Counted from the first letter of the stretch, positions 6,852 through 14,966 are shown. The stretch: 20,099 bases of DNA from JAZQUM01 sp045631305 (GCA_045631305.1 JAZQUM010000089.1:1-20099); one strand, 5' to 3'. Made by a program: numbers and translations. Notes: generated by a model not told the origin, from the sequence alone.

Positions 6852-7937
6852 TCAAAGGGGGAGCGATAGCAAAAGGCTGCAAAGGGATTCTACGGAAAAA
6901 GCTTGCGTCAGAGCGAGGTTGCGGAGAGCGGCGATATTTTCTTCGCAATGCTCCGTTTCACGGGAGAAAAGATGCGTGTGGTCTGCCTGCAGGGCATCGG
7001 TGAGATTTTCGGTGCAGCTGTCCCACAATAAGAGAAGAGCAAGGCCGGATATGCCCCATTGCATTCGCCAGAGAAGCTCGCGGTCAAAAACGGCCTTGAG
7101 GAAATAGCGGAAGACCCAGTAAACCAGATAATTTTCATAACCGTGGTCTTTGCCGAATGTTTTGCCGAATATGCTGTGGGAAAGAGCTGCCAGGGTTTCT
7201 TCCCAGCGGGGGGTCAAAATTTCCAAAGAGCGGTAAGATTTTATGATAGTCGGCATTTTACCGATGCTGCCCTCTTTGCGGCACTTTTTCAAAGCGCGGG
7301 CGCAGGTTTTCTCCTGCAAAAAGTCTGCAGCAAGGGGGAGAATATCACCAATGTGGCGGCGGTCCATCAGGCGCTGGATGCGGCGGGCGAAGGTGAGGAG
7401 CAGCGCGCTGCGCTCAGAGATGGAATAGCTGCGGTTTTGAACAATGGCAAACGCTGTTTTGCGGGCAGTGAAAAGGGAGAAGTAGAGCCGACCGTCCAGA
7501 TCTGCATCCAAATCCGGGGTGTCTTCGATATTTGTAACGGGGAAAGTGATGGGCTCTGTATGAGCCATTACCAAGCGGGCAACTTCGGGGCAGGAGAGAC
7601 CAAGCCCCATTTCCCGCCGGTCGCCGAATTCTTCTATGTGGCGGGGATAGAGGGCGCAGGTGCGGCAGAGATTTTCTTCCCCGATGGAAGCGTGGATCTC
7701 GCAGAGCCTGTTTTCCCGCAGGAAGGGGCAGCGGCCGTTTTGCAGACGGAAAATGTGGTCTTCTCCGTCGTGGTGGAGACAGGTGCGGAGCTTTTCTCCG
7801 ATGGGTGCGGTGCAGGCCCTGTAGCGCAGGGCGGTATCCTCATCCACCACCACTTCCCATGCCTCGCAGCAGGTGTCTTCGCACTTGTCAGCGATGCAGG
7901 TGAAGGAATTATAATAGTCAGGTGTGCAAAGCCGCAT
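6852..7937 (-). CDS. fliB: FliB-like protein (flagellin lysine-N-methylase family, Cys-rich)
   Basis: 361 residues; ATG 7937 with GGGAGG at 7945-7950, seven bases upstream. The N-terminal half has the family's cysteine pattern: C14 and C19, C23-C24 followed by W27, then C70-PFL, LC79-EIH, LC91-RTC94-ALYPR (97-99), and LSC116-PE. This cluster probably binds a metal or an iron-sulfur centre. In Salmonella, FliB methylates flagellin lysines. Homologues are common in Clostridia without flagella, so the name describes the family more than the function. No flagellin or other flagellar gene is in this window. The C-terminal half is helical and less conserved. It is the first gene of a two-gene unit with pnuC and is transcribed divergently from pgi. 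Confidence 0.8.
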   Translation of the reverse strand: MRLCTPDYYNSFTCIADKCEDTCCEAWEVVVDEDTALRYRACTAPIGEKLRTCLHHDGEDHIFRLQNGRCPFLRENRLCEIHASIGEENLCRTCALYPRHIEEFGDRREMGLGLSCPEVARLVMAHTEPITFPVTNIEDTPDLDADLDGRLYFSLFTARKTAFAIVQNRSYSISERSALLLTFARRIQRLMDRRHIGDILPLAADFLQEKTCARALKKCRKEGSIGKMPTIIKSYRSLEILTPRWEETLAALSHSIFGKTFGKDHGYENYLVYWVFRYFLKAVFDRELLWRMQWGISGLALLLLWDSCTENLTDALQADHTHLFSRETEHCEENIAALRNLALTQAFSVESLCSLLLSLPL

Positions 7938-7966
7938 AAAGATGCCTCCCGTAAACTGTTTTTATC

Positions 7967-7995
7967 ATTATAGTCCCAAAGCAAAGAGGTGGCAA
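7967..7995 (-). promoter_or_regulatory. Promoter of fliB-pnuC
   Basis: On the minus strand, TTGCCA (7990-7995), a 17-base spacer and a perfect TATAAT (7967-7972). Confidence 0.8.
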
Positions 7996-8029
7996 GGTTA
8001 TGAAGAGAGAATAATTTTGCGGCAAAAGG

Positions 8030-8058
8030 TAGGCAAAAAGGGAAAAGAGTGGTATAAT
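8030..8058 (+). promoter_or_regulatory. Promoter of pgi
   Basis: TAGGCA (8030-8035), a 17-base spacer and a perfect TATAAT (8053-8058). It stands back to back with the fliB promoter, with 34 bases between the two -35 elements. Confidence 0.7.
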
Positions 8059-8102
8059 TGATAAGATTAAAGAAAACTCGCTGAAGCGGCAGGAGTTGTG
8101 CG

Positions 8103-9674
8103 ATGCAGAAATGGAAAGATTTTAAAGCCAGTCTTTTCTTCTCTCCCGAAACGGAGCTGGCGGTGGATTGGGCCGGTATGGAACTGGAAGAGGAATATAT
8201 TCAGGGCATGGAGCCTCAGATCACCACCGCGCTGGATGGAATGGAAGCGCTGGAGCACGGATCTATTGCCAATCCCGATGAAGAACGCATGGTGGGCCAT
8301 TACTGGCTGCGTGCAAGCCATCTTGCTCCCACGGCAGAGATCGCTGCTATGATCGATGCATGCGTAGACAAGGTGGAAGCCTTTGCCGCTGCAGTGCATA
8401 GCGGTGAGCTCCTTTCCCAGCGTGGCGAAAAGTTCCGCAATTTGATCGTTGCAGGTATTGGCGGCAGCAGTCTGGGGCCTGTGTTTGTTTCCCGCGCGCT
8501 TTATACTGCAGGCGACAAAATGCGTCTTTATTCTCTGGATAATACCGATCCCGACGGCATCGACCGTGTGTTTGCCGAAGTGGTGGATGAAATGGACGAG
8601 ACCATGATGCTGGTCATCTCCAAAAGCGGCTCCACCATTGAAACGAGAAACTGTATGGTGGAAGCGCAGAAGGTTTATGAGCGCTTCGACCTTGATTTTG
8701 CCCGTCATGCCGTTTGTGTAACGGCGGAAGGCAGCAAGCTGGATGAAACCGCCAAAGCTGAGGGCTGGCTCTGCCGTTTCCCCATGTGGGATTGGGTAGG
8801 CGGTCGCACCTCCGTGACTTCTGCAGTGGGCCTTTTGCCTCTTGCGCTGCAGGGTGTGGATATCCGCGCGCTGCTCAAGGGCGCTGCAGATTGCGATGCC
8901 CTTTCCCGCCGCCGCGAAGTGACAAAGAACCCCGCGCTGATGACGGCACTTTGCTGGTACCGCTGTACCGGCGGTATGGGCGGCAGCACACAGGTGGTGC
9001 TTCCTTACAAGGATTCCTTGGATCTTCTTACCAAGTACTTGCAGCAGCTGGTAATGGAATCTTTGGGTAAGGAACTGGATATGGACGGCAACACCGTGAA
9101 CCAGGGCTTGATCGTTATGGGCAACAAGGGTACCAGCGACCAGCATTCCTATGCCCAGCAGCTGCTCTGCGGCCCTGATAACGTGTTTGTTACCTTTGTG
9201 CAGGTGCTGAAAGACCATAACGGCGAGTCTACTGTCGTAGGTGCGGAAAGTACCAGCGGTGACTATCTTAATGCTTTTATGCTGGGGGTAAAGAAAACGC
9301 TGGAAGAATTTGGTCGCCGCACCATGGTGGTGACTATTCCCGAAGTTACTGCCTATCACATGGGCCAGCTGATTGCTCTTTATGAGCGTGTGGTAGGGCT
9401 GTATGCCCTCTTTATCGGCGTGAATGCCTATCATCAGCCTGCGGTGGAAGCAGGTAAGCGGGCAGCCAACCACATGATCGAAGTGAAAAACGCTCTCCTG
9501 CGTGAGATCACCCAGCGTGGCGGCCGCCGCACGGCGTACCACCTTTCTGCTGTGGTGGGCGAGCCTGCGGAAGATGTGTTCCGCCTTTTGGTACATATGG
9601 CTGCCAATGATAAGCGCATTGGCATGGAGCGAAAAGATCCTTATTGCGACAGCGTTTTTTACGCCGCTGAATAA
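8103..9674 (+). CDS. pgi: Glucose-6-phosphate isomerase
   Basis: 523 residues; ATG 8103 with AGGAG at 8091-8095, seven bases upstream. It interconverts glucose 6-phosphate and fructose 6-phosphate in glycolysis and gluconeogenesis, in the cytoplasm. The two SIS sugar-isomerase subdomains are complete. Phosphate-binding motifs are GIGGSSLGP (118-126) and SKSGST (173-178). GGSTQVVLPYKDSLDLL precedes the catalytic glutamate E319 (VMESLGK). The conserved histidine is H348 in GTSDQHSYAQQL, and the C-terminal signature NAYHQPAVEAGK (441-452) supplies the conserved lysine K452. The length is within the bacterial range (450-550). It has its own promoter and terminator, so it is probably expressed alone. 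The functional call is secure. Confidence 0.97.
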   Translation: MQKWKDFKASLFFSPETELAVDWAGMELEEEYIQGMEPQITTALDGMEALEHGSIANPDEERMVGHYWLRASHLAPTAEIAAMIDACVDKVEAFAAAVHSGELLSQRGEKFRNLIVAGIGGSSLGPVFVSRALYTAGDKMRLYSLDNTDPDGIDRVFAEVVDEMDETMMLVISKSGSTIETRNCMVEAQKVYERFDLDFARHAVCVTAEGSKLDETAKAEGWLCRFPMWDWVGGRTSVTSAVGLLPLALQGVDIRALLKGAADCDALSRRREVTKNPALMTALCWYRCTGGMGGSTQVVLPYKDSLDLLTKYLQQLVMESLGKELDMDGNTVNQGLIVMGNKGTSDQHSYAQQLLCGPDNVFVTFVQVLKDHNGESTVVGAESTSGDYLNAFMLGVKKTLEEFGRRTMVVTIPEVTAYHMGQLIALYERVVGLYALFIGVNAYHQPAVEAGKRAANHMIEVKNALLREITQRGGRRTAYHLSAVVGEPAEDVFRLLVHMAANDKRIGMERKDPYCDSVFYAAE

Positions 9675-9680
9675 AAAGAG

Positions 9681-9713
9681 AACACGGCAGCCGGAAAGAC
9701 TGCCGTGTTTTTT
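9681..9713 (+). terminator. Terminator after pgi
   Basis: Stem AACACGGCAG (9681-9690) with CTGCCGTGTT (9700-9709), a 9-base loop and a T-run to 9713. Confidence 0.93.
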
Positions 9714-9739
9714 CTGTAAGAAGTCAGGAGTTGAAACTT

Positions 9740-10936
9740 ATGGAACAAAATAAGAAAAATCTCTTGAAAAGAAAATTATGGGTCTTGTTGTTTGCGGCTG
9801 TGATGGTGTTTTTTGTTTCCTGCGGGGTGCAAAACAACGGTGAAGAAATTGTAGATGCTGAAGTGGAAGCTCCGGAAATTTTGCCTGAACCGGAACCCAC
9901 CCTTGCGGAAAAGACTTTGGAAAGCATGTCCCTCCATGAAAAGATCTGCCAGCTTTTTATTGTTTTCCCGCAAAGTATTGCAGGAGAAACGGAAAAGCTG
10001 GCGGCGGGGGAGGCGACCTGTGCGGCATTGGAAGCATATCCTGTGGGCGGGTTTATTTACGATAAGACCCACATGCAGAGCCGTGAGCAGATCACTGCTA
10101 TGTTGGAAACCACCCAAACCTATGCAAGGATTCCTATGATCTTTACCTGCGATGAAGAAGGCGGGCGGGTGAATCGCCTGATGAGCACTGTGGGCACTAC
10201 ATGGATTGACCCTATGCTGGATTATAAAGAAGCGGGCAGGGAAAAAGCGGCACAAAATGCGCGGATTATTGCGCAGGATATGGTTTCCTGTGGATTTAAT
10301 ACCAATTTGGCCCCCGTGGCAGACGTGTGGTCCAACCCCGATAATACCGTTATCGGCGACCGCGCTTACAGTGATGACTTTGCCGAGGCTGCAGAATTGG
10401 TGGCTTCCGCGGTGACGGGATTCCATGAAGGCGGTGTTGCCTGCACGCTGAAGCACTTTCCGGGGCATGGCGATACTTCTTCCGACAGTCATTACGGCGC
10501 GGTGTATGTTTATAAATCCATGGAAGAGATCCGCCGGGAAGAACTGCTGCCTTTCAAGGCGGGCATTGCTGCTGGGGCGGATGCGGTGATGATGGGGCAT
10601 CTTATTGTAACCGATGTGGATGAAAATGAGCCTGCTGTATTTTCCTATGAAATGGTAACGGAGATTCTCCGCGGGGAACTGGGCTTTACTGGCGTTGTGA
10701 TGACGGATTCGCTGCAAATGCAGGCGATGACGGACCATTATTCTGCAGGAGAGACGGCTGTGCGGGCAGTAAAAGCGGGGGTGGATATGCTTCTTTGCCC
10801 CGCAGATGTGGAAAACGCTGTGGCAGCGCTGGCGCAGGCTGTGGAAAACGGGGAGATCACAGAGGCGCGTATTGATGAAAGTGTGCTTCGTATTTTGGCG
10901 TTGAAAGAAAACCGCGGTATTCTTACCGAATCATGA
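9740..10936 (+). CDS. nagZ: GH3 beta-N-acetylhexosaminidase lipoprotein (NagZ-like)
   Basis: 398 residues; ATG 9740 has AGGAG at 9726-9730, nine bases upstream. The N-terminus is a lipoprotein signal: basic KRK, a hydrophobic stretch and FVSC with the lipid-carrying cysteine C28, then an acidic, Pro-rich linker (34-53). The rest is a one-domain GH3 enzyme. The NagZ catalytic loop KHFPGHGDTSSDSH spans 238-251, with the general acid/base Asp-His pair D249 and H251; the nucleophile is D323 in VMTDSLQM. Substrate contacts DEEGGRVNR (138-146) and NLAPVADVW are also present. It should release N-acetylglucosamine from cell-wall fragments at the outer membrane face, for wall recycling. Only 13 bases separate the pgi terminator from its ribosome binding site, so its promoter is unclear; pgi readthrough is possible. 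Confidence 0.9.
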   Translation: MEQNKKNLLKRKLWVLLFAAVMVFFVSCGVQNNGEEIVDAEVEAPEILPEPEPTLAEKTLESMSLHEKICQLFIVFPQSIAGETEKLAAGEATCAALEAYPVGGFIYDKTHMQSREQITAMLETTQTYARIPMIFTCDEEGGRVNRLMSTVGTTWIDPMLDYKEAGREKAAQNARIIAQDMVSCGFNTNLAPVADVWSNPDNTVIGDRAYSDDFAEAAELVASAVTGFHEGGVACTLKHFPGHGDTSSDSHYGAVYVYKSMEEIRREELLPFKAGIAAGADAVMMGHLIVTDVDENEPAVFSYEMVTEILRGELGFTGVVMTDSLQMQAMTDHYSAGETAVRAVKAGVDMLLCPADVENAVAALAQAVENGEITEARIDESVLRILALKENRGILTES

Positions 10937-10940
10937 AGAA

Positions 10941-10975
10941 AAGAGTCCTGCCAAAAGGTTGCAGGACTCTTTTTT
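10941..10975 (+). terminator. Terminator after the GH3 gene
   Basis: Stem AAGAGTCCTGC (10941-10951) with GCAGGACTCTT (10961-10971), a 9-base loop and T-run to 10975. Confidence 0.95.
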
Positions 10976-11029
10976 GCGTGCAAAAATGTGTAAGATGGGC
11001 GGTTTTATAAGGGTGTGGAGGGGCTTTTC

Positions 11030-11058
11030 TTGATTTCCGTAAAAGGGAGTGCTATGTT
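11030..11058 (+). promoter_or_regulatory. Promoter of the MFS transporter gene
   Basis: TTGATT (11030-11035), a 17-base spacer and TATGTT (11053-11058). Confidence 0.6.
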
Positions 11059-11089
11059 AGTTAAGCAAAGAAAGGAAGTGTCTCTTATT

Positions 11090-12403
11090 ATGAGTACTGT
11101 AAAATCTGCATCCTGGCGCACCAATAAATGGATCCGCGCTGCTATTCCCGCTCTGCTGCTGCACTGCAGTATCGGTACTGTTTACTGCTGGTCCATCTTT
11201 AGCCAGGAAATTGCCGATTATATCGGTTTTTCCAAGGGTGCTACGGAATGGGCATTCAGCCTTGCTATCTTCTTCCTGGGTATGTCTGCAGCATTCCTGG
11301 GCAACGTGGTAGAAAAGGATATTCATAAGTCTTCTCTCATCGCAGCCATCTGCTTTGCTGCCGGTATGGCAGGCACCGGTGGATGCATCTACTACGGCGG
11401 TATGAATAAGGGCAGCGTGCTGGCTCTGGTTGGCATTTATGTTTGCTACGGTTTCATCATGGGTGTCGGCCTTGGTACCGGTTACCTCTCTCCCGTTAAG
11501 ACCTTGATGCTGTGGTTCAAGGACCGCAAGGGCCTTGCCACCGGCCTTGCCGTTGCAGGCTTCGGCGCTGCCAAGGCTATCGCCAGCCCCATCATGCAGT
11601 GGATGCTGGAAAACCTGGGCGAAGGCGGCATCTACAAGATGTTCATCATCCTGGCCGGCGTTTATTTCGTGATGATGTTTGTGGGCCATCTGCTGCTGAA
11701 GAAGCCCGATGATTGGCATGAACCTCAGGGCGGCGAAGATAAGCCCAGCATCATGGCTGTTATCAAGACCCGTCCCATCACCAACTACATCGGCATCTGG
11801 CTCATGTTCTATATCAACATCACCTGCGGCCTTGCACTCCTCTCTCAGGAAAAGGCCATCGTGAAGTGCCTGGGCCTTGCTTCCGTTGTTGGTATCGTTT
11901 CTACCGTTTCCGCTATTTTCAATGCAGGCGGCCGTCTGGCTTTCTCTGCATGGGCAGATAAGCTGAAGGACAGAAACACTATCTATAAGCTGATCTTCGT
12001 GATTTCCATCGTGCTCACCGCTCTTGTTATCGTTACCGGCGGCATTGCCAACGGTGCAGGCAACGGCGTTCTCATCGCTCTGGTACTGGCTCTCATTATG
12101 ATGGTCAACGCAGGCTACGGCGGCGGCTTCTCCAACGTGCCCACCCTCCTCAGTGACCATTACGGCATGGGCAGCATCAGCGCCCTCCACGGTATCACCC
12201 TTTCCGCATGGGCCTTTGCAGGTCTTTCCGGCAACCAGCTGGCAACCTGGATTGTGACCAACTTCGGTGAAGAAGTAGAGATCGCAGGCAATGTGGTGAA
12301 CCCCACGGGCTATCAGATGGTGCTCTATGTGACCATCGTTCTTTACATCGTGGCGCTGCTTCTGAGCATGTTCTTCGTGCGCCCCAATAAGGAAAAGGCG
12401 TAA
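11090..12403 (+). CDS. OFA-family MFS transporter (oxalate/formate antiporter-like)
   Basis: 437 residues from ATG 11090. AGGAAGTG at 11073-11080, seven of eight bases like the ideal AGGAGGTG, lies nine bases upstream. Longer starts would place the ribosome binding site inside the gene. About twelve hydrophobic segments fill the protein. Family marks are YCWSIFSQEI in the first segment, GLGTGYLSPVKTLMLWFKDRKGLATGLAVAGFGAAK in the middle of the N-half, and GYGGGFSNVPTLLSDHYG...ALHGITLSAWAFAGLSGNQ in the C-half. Named after oxalate-formate exchange in Oxalobacter, most members have unknown monocarboxylate or dicarboxylate substrates. No oxalyl-CoA decarboxylase or formyl-CoA transferase genes are near, so oxalate is not supported. 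The gene is flanked by its own promoter and terminator. Confidence 0.85.
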   Translation: MSTVKSASWRTNKWIRAAIPALLLHCSIGTVYCWSIFSQEIADYIGFSKGATEWAFSLAIFFLGMSAAFLGNVVEKDIHKSSLIAAICFAAGMAGTGGCIYYGGMNKGSVLALVGIYVCYGFIMGVGLGTGYLSPVKTLMLWFKDRKGLATGLAVAGFGAAKAIASPIMQWMLENLGEGGIYKMFIILAGVYFVMMFVGHLLLKKPDDWHEPQGGEDKPSIMAVIKTRPITNYIGIWLMFYINITCGLALLSQEKAIVKCLGLASVVGIVSTVSAIFNAGGRLAFSAWADKLKDRNTIYKLIFVISIVLTALVIVTGGIANGAGNGVLIALVLALIMMVNAGYGGGFSNVPTLLSDHYGMGSISALHGITLSAWAFAGLSGNQLATWIVTNFGEEVEIAGNVVNPTGYQMVLYVTIVLYIVALLLSMFFVRPNKEKA

Positions 12404-12452
12404 GTTCTGAAAGAGCGCTTTAGGCGCTGCTCTCACCGGGACCTTTGTTTTG

Positions 12453-12486
12453 AAAAACCGCGGCAGTTATACTGCTGCGGTTTTTT
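12453..12486 (+). terminator. Terminator after the MFS transporter gene
   Basis: Stem AAAAACCGCGGCAG (12453-12466) with CTGCTGCGGTTTTT (12472-12485), one G-T pair, loop TTATA, six T in all. A smaller AGCGC/GCGCT hairpin precedes it. Confidence 0.9.
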
Positions 12487-12566
12487 ATGCATATTGATTG
12501 GAGTTGGCTCAAATGACACGGGTCAAAGTTGTGCAGTTTTTGCCAGGAAAACGTGCAGAAATTTTG

Positions 12567-12595
12567 TTGACAAAAAAAGGAAGTGCAGTTATAAT
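12567..12595 (+). promoter_or_regulatory. Consensus promoter of the feo operon
   Basis: Perfect TTGACA (12567-12572), a 17-base spacer and perfect TATAAT (12590-12595). Such a strong promoter suggests control by repression; a palindrome sits at the expected start of transcription. Confidence 0.9.
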
Positions 12596-12603
12596 TATCA
12601 TGA

Positions 12604-12621
12604 AGTTAGCTATTGCTAACT
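12604..12621. promoter_or_regulatory. Palindromic operator before feoA, probably DtxR/IdeR-like
   Basis: A perfect inverted repeat, AGTTAGC-TATT-GCTAACT, covering the first bases of the predicted transcript. A near copy lies before feoB. The TTAGC/GCTAA halves recall iron-responsive DtxR/IdeR sites, but the regulator is not in the window. Confidence 0.7.
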
Positions 12622-12647
12622 CTACAGAAAGCAGAAAGGAGTATCCT

Positions 12648-12872
12648 ATGCATCTTAGAACCATTTCGGAAGGTAAGGACTATATCGTTTCCTCCATCGA
12701 AACCAATGACGATGAACTCAATGCCTTTCTTTTTTCTTTGGGCTGCTACAGCGGTGAACCTATCCGCGTAGTCAAGCGCCGCAGAAGCGGTTGCGTCATC
12801 TCCGTAAAGGATGGCAGATACAATATTGATAATCACCTGGCAGAAGCCATCTTTGTGAAGGAACCTGCTTGA
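12648..12872 (+). CDS. feoA: FeoA, ferrous-iron transport accessory protein
   Basis: 74 residues from ATG 12648; AAAGGAG (12635-12641) is six bases upstream. Upstream in-frame codons lie in the promoter and are not used. FeoA is a small cytoplasmic SH3-like beta-barrel that works with the FeoB transporter. The sequence has the family pattern: an LRTISEGKDYIVSSI strand region, then LFSLGCYSGEPIRVVKRRRSGCVISVKDGRYNIDNHLAEAIFV, matching the usual LGxxxGxxIxVxxxxxxGxxxVxxxxxxxxLxxxxAxxIxV. The length is normal. It is followed after 94 bases by feoB. It contains two Cys (33 and 49), not typical metal ligands for the family. Regulation by iron is inferred from the palindrome at the transcription start. 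Confidence 0.9.
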   Translation: MHLRTISEGKDYIVSSIETNDDELNAFLFSLGCYSGEPIRVVKRRRSGCVISVKDGRYNIDNHLAEAIFVKEPA

Positions 12873-12876
12873 GATT

Positions 12877-12905
12877 CGCCAAGGTTATCTATGGCGTTTC
12901 TTTTT
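12877..12905 (+). terminator. Weak hairpin with T-run between feoA and feoB
   Basis: CGCCA (12877-12881) can pair with TGGCG (12892-12896) across a 10-base loop, followed by TTTCTTTTT. With five pairs it is at best a partial terminator, perhaps reducing feoB relative to feoA. Confidence 0.35.
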
Positions 12906-12912
12906 GGGACCG

Positions 12913-12930
12913 AGTTAGCATATGCTAATT
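12913..12930. promoter_or_regulatory. Second palindromic operator-like site, before feoB
   Basis: AGTTAGC-ATAT-GCTAATT, containing the perfect 14-base palindrome TTAGCATATGCTAA (12915-12928). It differs from the feoA site in the arms by one base. It lies 37 bases before the feoB start. No strong promoter is visible here; a poor one (TTAGCA 12915-12920 with TTTAAA 12939-12944) would overlap the site. Confidence 0.65.
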
Positions 12931-12966
12931 CCGGGAAGTTTAAATTTGGAGAACGGGAGAAGTATC

Positions 12967-14955
12967 ATGAGAATTGCATTGGCGGGTAACCCCAACAGCG
13001 GCAAGACCACTATGTTCAATGCCCTGACCGGCAGAAATGAACGCGTGGGCAACTGGGCAGGGGTCACTGTGGAAAAGAAGGAGAGCCTCTTCAAAAAGAG
13101 TTATACCGATGGGGAAGCGCTGGTGGCAGTGGATCTGCCCGGCGCATATTCCATGTCTCCTTTTACCGCGGAAGAAAGCGTTACCCGCGACTATGTTAAA
13201 AATGAAGCTCCCGATGTTCTTATTAACATTGTGGATGCCACCAATCTCAGCCGCAGTCTGTTTTTCTCCACGCAGCTTCTGGAACTTGGCGTTCCTATGG
13301 TGGTAGCGCTGAATAAGAGCGATATCAACGAAAAGAAGCAGACCAAGATCAATGCATCTGCTCTTTCTGAAAAACTGGGCTGCCCCGTGGTGGAAACCGT
13401 TTCCACTTCGGCAGAGGGTTTGAAAGAAGTAGTGCGCACTGCAGTTTCTCTTTGCGGAAAAGTGCAGAAAGCACCGTTTGAACAGAGGAATGTGGATCTT
13501 AGCGATAAGGCCGCTGTGGAAAAGGCAGACCGTGAGCGCTTTGCCTTTGTGAATAACATTGTGGCGCAGGTGGAAGAGCGCAAGTCTTTTTCCAGGGATA
13601 TTGCCGCGCAGGATAAGATCGATGATGTGCTGACCAATAAGTGGCTGGGTATTCCCATCTTTGCGGTGGTGATGTACCTTGTGTTCCAGATTTCTCAGGC
13701 CTGGGTTGGTCCCTGGATCGCAGATGCACTGGTTGCATGGATCGAAGCTTTCATGGAAATCGTGGCAGGCTGGATGGAAAATGCGTCTCCCTTCCTGCAG
13801 GCCTTGGTGGTAGACGGTATTATCGGCGGCGTAGGCGCTGTGGTTGGCTTCTTGCCGCTGGTAATGGTGATGTATTTCTTCATCGCCCTTCTGGAAGACT
13901 GTGGTTATATGGCCCGCGTCAGTGTGGTACTGGATCCTATTTTTAAAAGAGTGGGTCTTTCCGGCCGCTCTGTGATCCCCTTTGTTATCGGCATTGGCTG
14001 TGCGATTCCCGGTGTCATGGCTTCCCGCACCATTCGCGATGAGCGGGAGCGCCGCGCTACTGCTATGCTGGCGCCCTTCATGCCCTGCGGCGCCAAGATC
14101 CCTGTCATTGCCCTGTTTGCAGGCGTTTTCTTTGAAAACGCAGGTTGGGTCAGCACCCTTATGTATTTTTCCGGCATTGCCATTATTTTCCTGGGTGCGC
14201 TGCTGGTAAATCTTATCACCGGTCACAAGGGTCGCAAGTCCTTCTTCATCATTGAATTGCCTGAATATAAGGTGCCCAGTTTTTACCGTGCTTTTCTTTC
14301 CATGTGCAGCCGCGGCTGGTCTTATATCGTAAAGGCTGCTACTGTCATCCTTGTTTGCAACACGGTGGTGCAGATCATGCAGAGCTTTGACTGGCGCTTG
14401 CAGCTGGTGGAAGAAGGTATGGCGCATACCTCTATTCTTGCAACGGTTGCGCATCCCTTTGCCTATGTGCTGATTCCTATTGTGGGTTATCATGCATGGC
14501 AGCTGGCTGCCGCTGCGGTAACCGGCTTTATTGCCAAGGAAAACGTGGTGGGCACCCTTGCCGTGTGCTACGGTATTTCCGGCCTTATTGATGTGGAAGA
14601 ACTGGCGCTGATGGAAGGTGCCGGCGGCGAAGTGGCAGCGATTTTTGCCCTTACCAAGTCCGCGGCTCTTGCCTATCTGATGTTCAACCTCTTCACGCCT
14701 CCCTGCTTTGCAGCCATCGGTGCTATGAATTCTGAAATGAAGAGCGGTAAGTGGCTCTGGGGTGGTATCGGCCTGCAGTTTGCCATTGGCTTTACTGTGA
14801 GTTTCCTGGTTTATCAGACCGGTACCTTTGTAACCACTGGCAGCGTGGGTGTGGGGTTTGTAAGCGGCCTTGTGGCTGTGGCAGCTTTCGTTGTGATCAT
14901 TGCTGCTTTGACCCGCAGAACCAAGCTTGATTTTGCAGCAAGAAAGTCCCATTAA
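12967..14955 (+). CDS. feoB: FeoB, ferrous iron transporter with N-terminal GTPase
   Basis: 662 residues from ATG 12967, with GGAG at 12956-12959, seven bases upstream. It imports Fe(II) across the cytoplasmic membrane. The N-terminal G domain is complete: GNPNSGKT (7-14), GVT (32-34), DLPG (56-59), NKSD (116-119) and STSAEG (146-151). A helical domain, then the membrane part begins near residue 225 with the FeoB core (IIGGVGAVVGFLPLVMVMYFFIALLEDCGYMARVSVVLD; SVIPFVIGIGCAIPGVMASRTIRDERERRATAMLAPFMPCGAKIPV), including conserved cysteines in GCAIPG and MPCGAK. The length is at the short, normal end for Firmicutes. It is preceded by feoA and followed, with its stop overlapping the next ribosome binding site, by a Cys-rich miniprotein. 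Iron control is likely through the two palindromes upstream. Confidence 0.97.
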   Translation: MRIALAGNPNSGKTTMFNALTGRNERVGNWAGVTVEKKESLFKKSYTDGEALVAVDLPGAYSMSPFTAEESVTRDYVKNEAPDVLINIVDATNLSRSLFFSTQLLELGVPMVVALNKSDINEKKQTKINASALSEKLGCPVVETVSTSAEGLKEVVRTAVSLCGKVQKAPFEQRNVDLSDKAAVEKADRERFAFVNNIVAQVEERKSFSRDIAAQDKIDDVLTNKWLGIPIFAVVMYLVFQISQAWVGPWIADALVAWIEAFMEIVAGWMENASPFLQALVVDGIIGGVGAVVGFLPLVMVMYFFIALLEDCGYMARVSVVLDPIFKRVGLSGRSVIPFVIGIGCAIPGVMASRTIRDERERRATAMLAPFMPCGAKIPVIALFAGVFFENAGWVSTLMYFSGIAIIFLGALLVNLITGHKGRKSFFIIELPEYKVPSFYRAFLSMCSRGWSYIVKAATVILVCNTVVQIMQSFDWRLQLVEEGMAHTSILATVAHPFAYVLIPIVGYHAWQLAAAAVTGFIAKENVVGTLAVCYGISGLIDVEELALMEGAGGEVAAIFALTKSAALAYLMFNLFTPPCFAAIGAMNSEMKSGKWLWGGIGLQFAIGFTVSFLVYQTGTFVTTGSVGVGFVSGLVAVAAFVVIIAALTRRTKLDFAARKSH

Positions 14956-14966
14956 GGAGAAAACAT

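Noticed and set aside
8067..9596. 509-codon minus-strand frame opposite pgi
   Set aside because: Shadow of the well-supported pgi gene; no start signal.
12940..14952. 670-codon minus-strand frame opposite feoB
   Set aside because: feoB on the plus strand carries all GTPase motifs; the antisense translation is His/Asn/Gly-rich shadow sequence.
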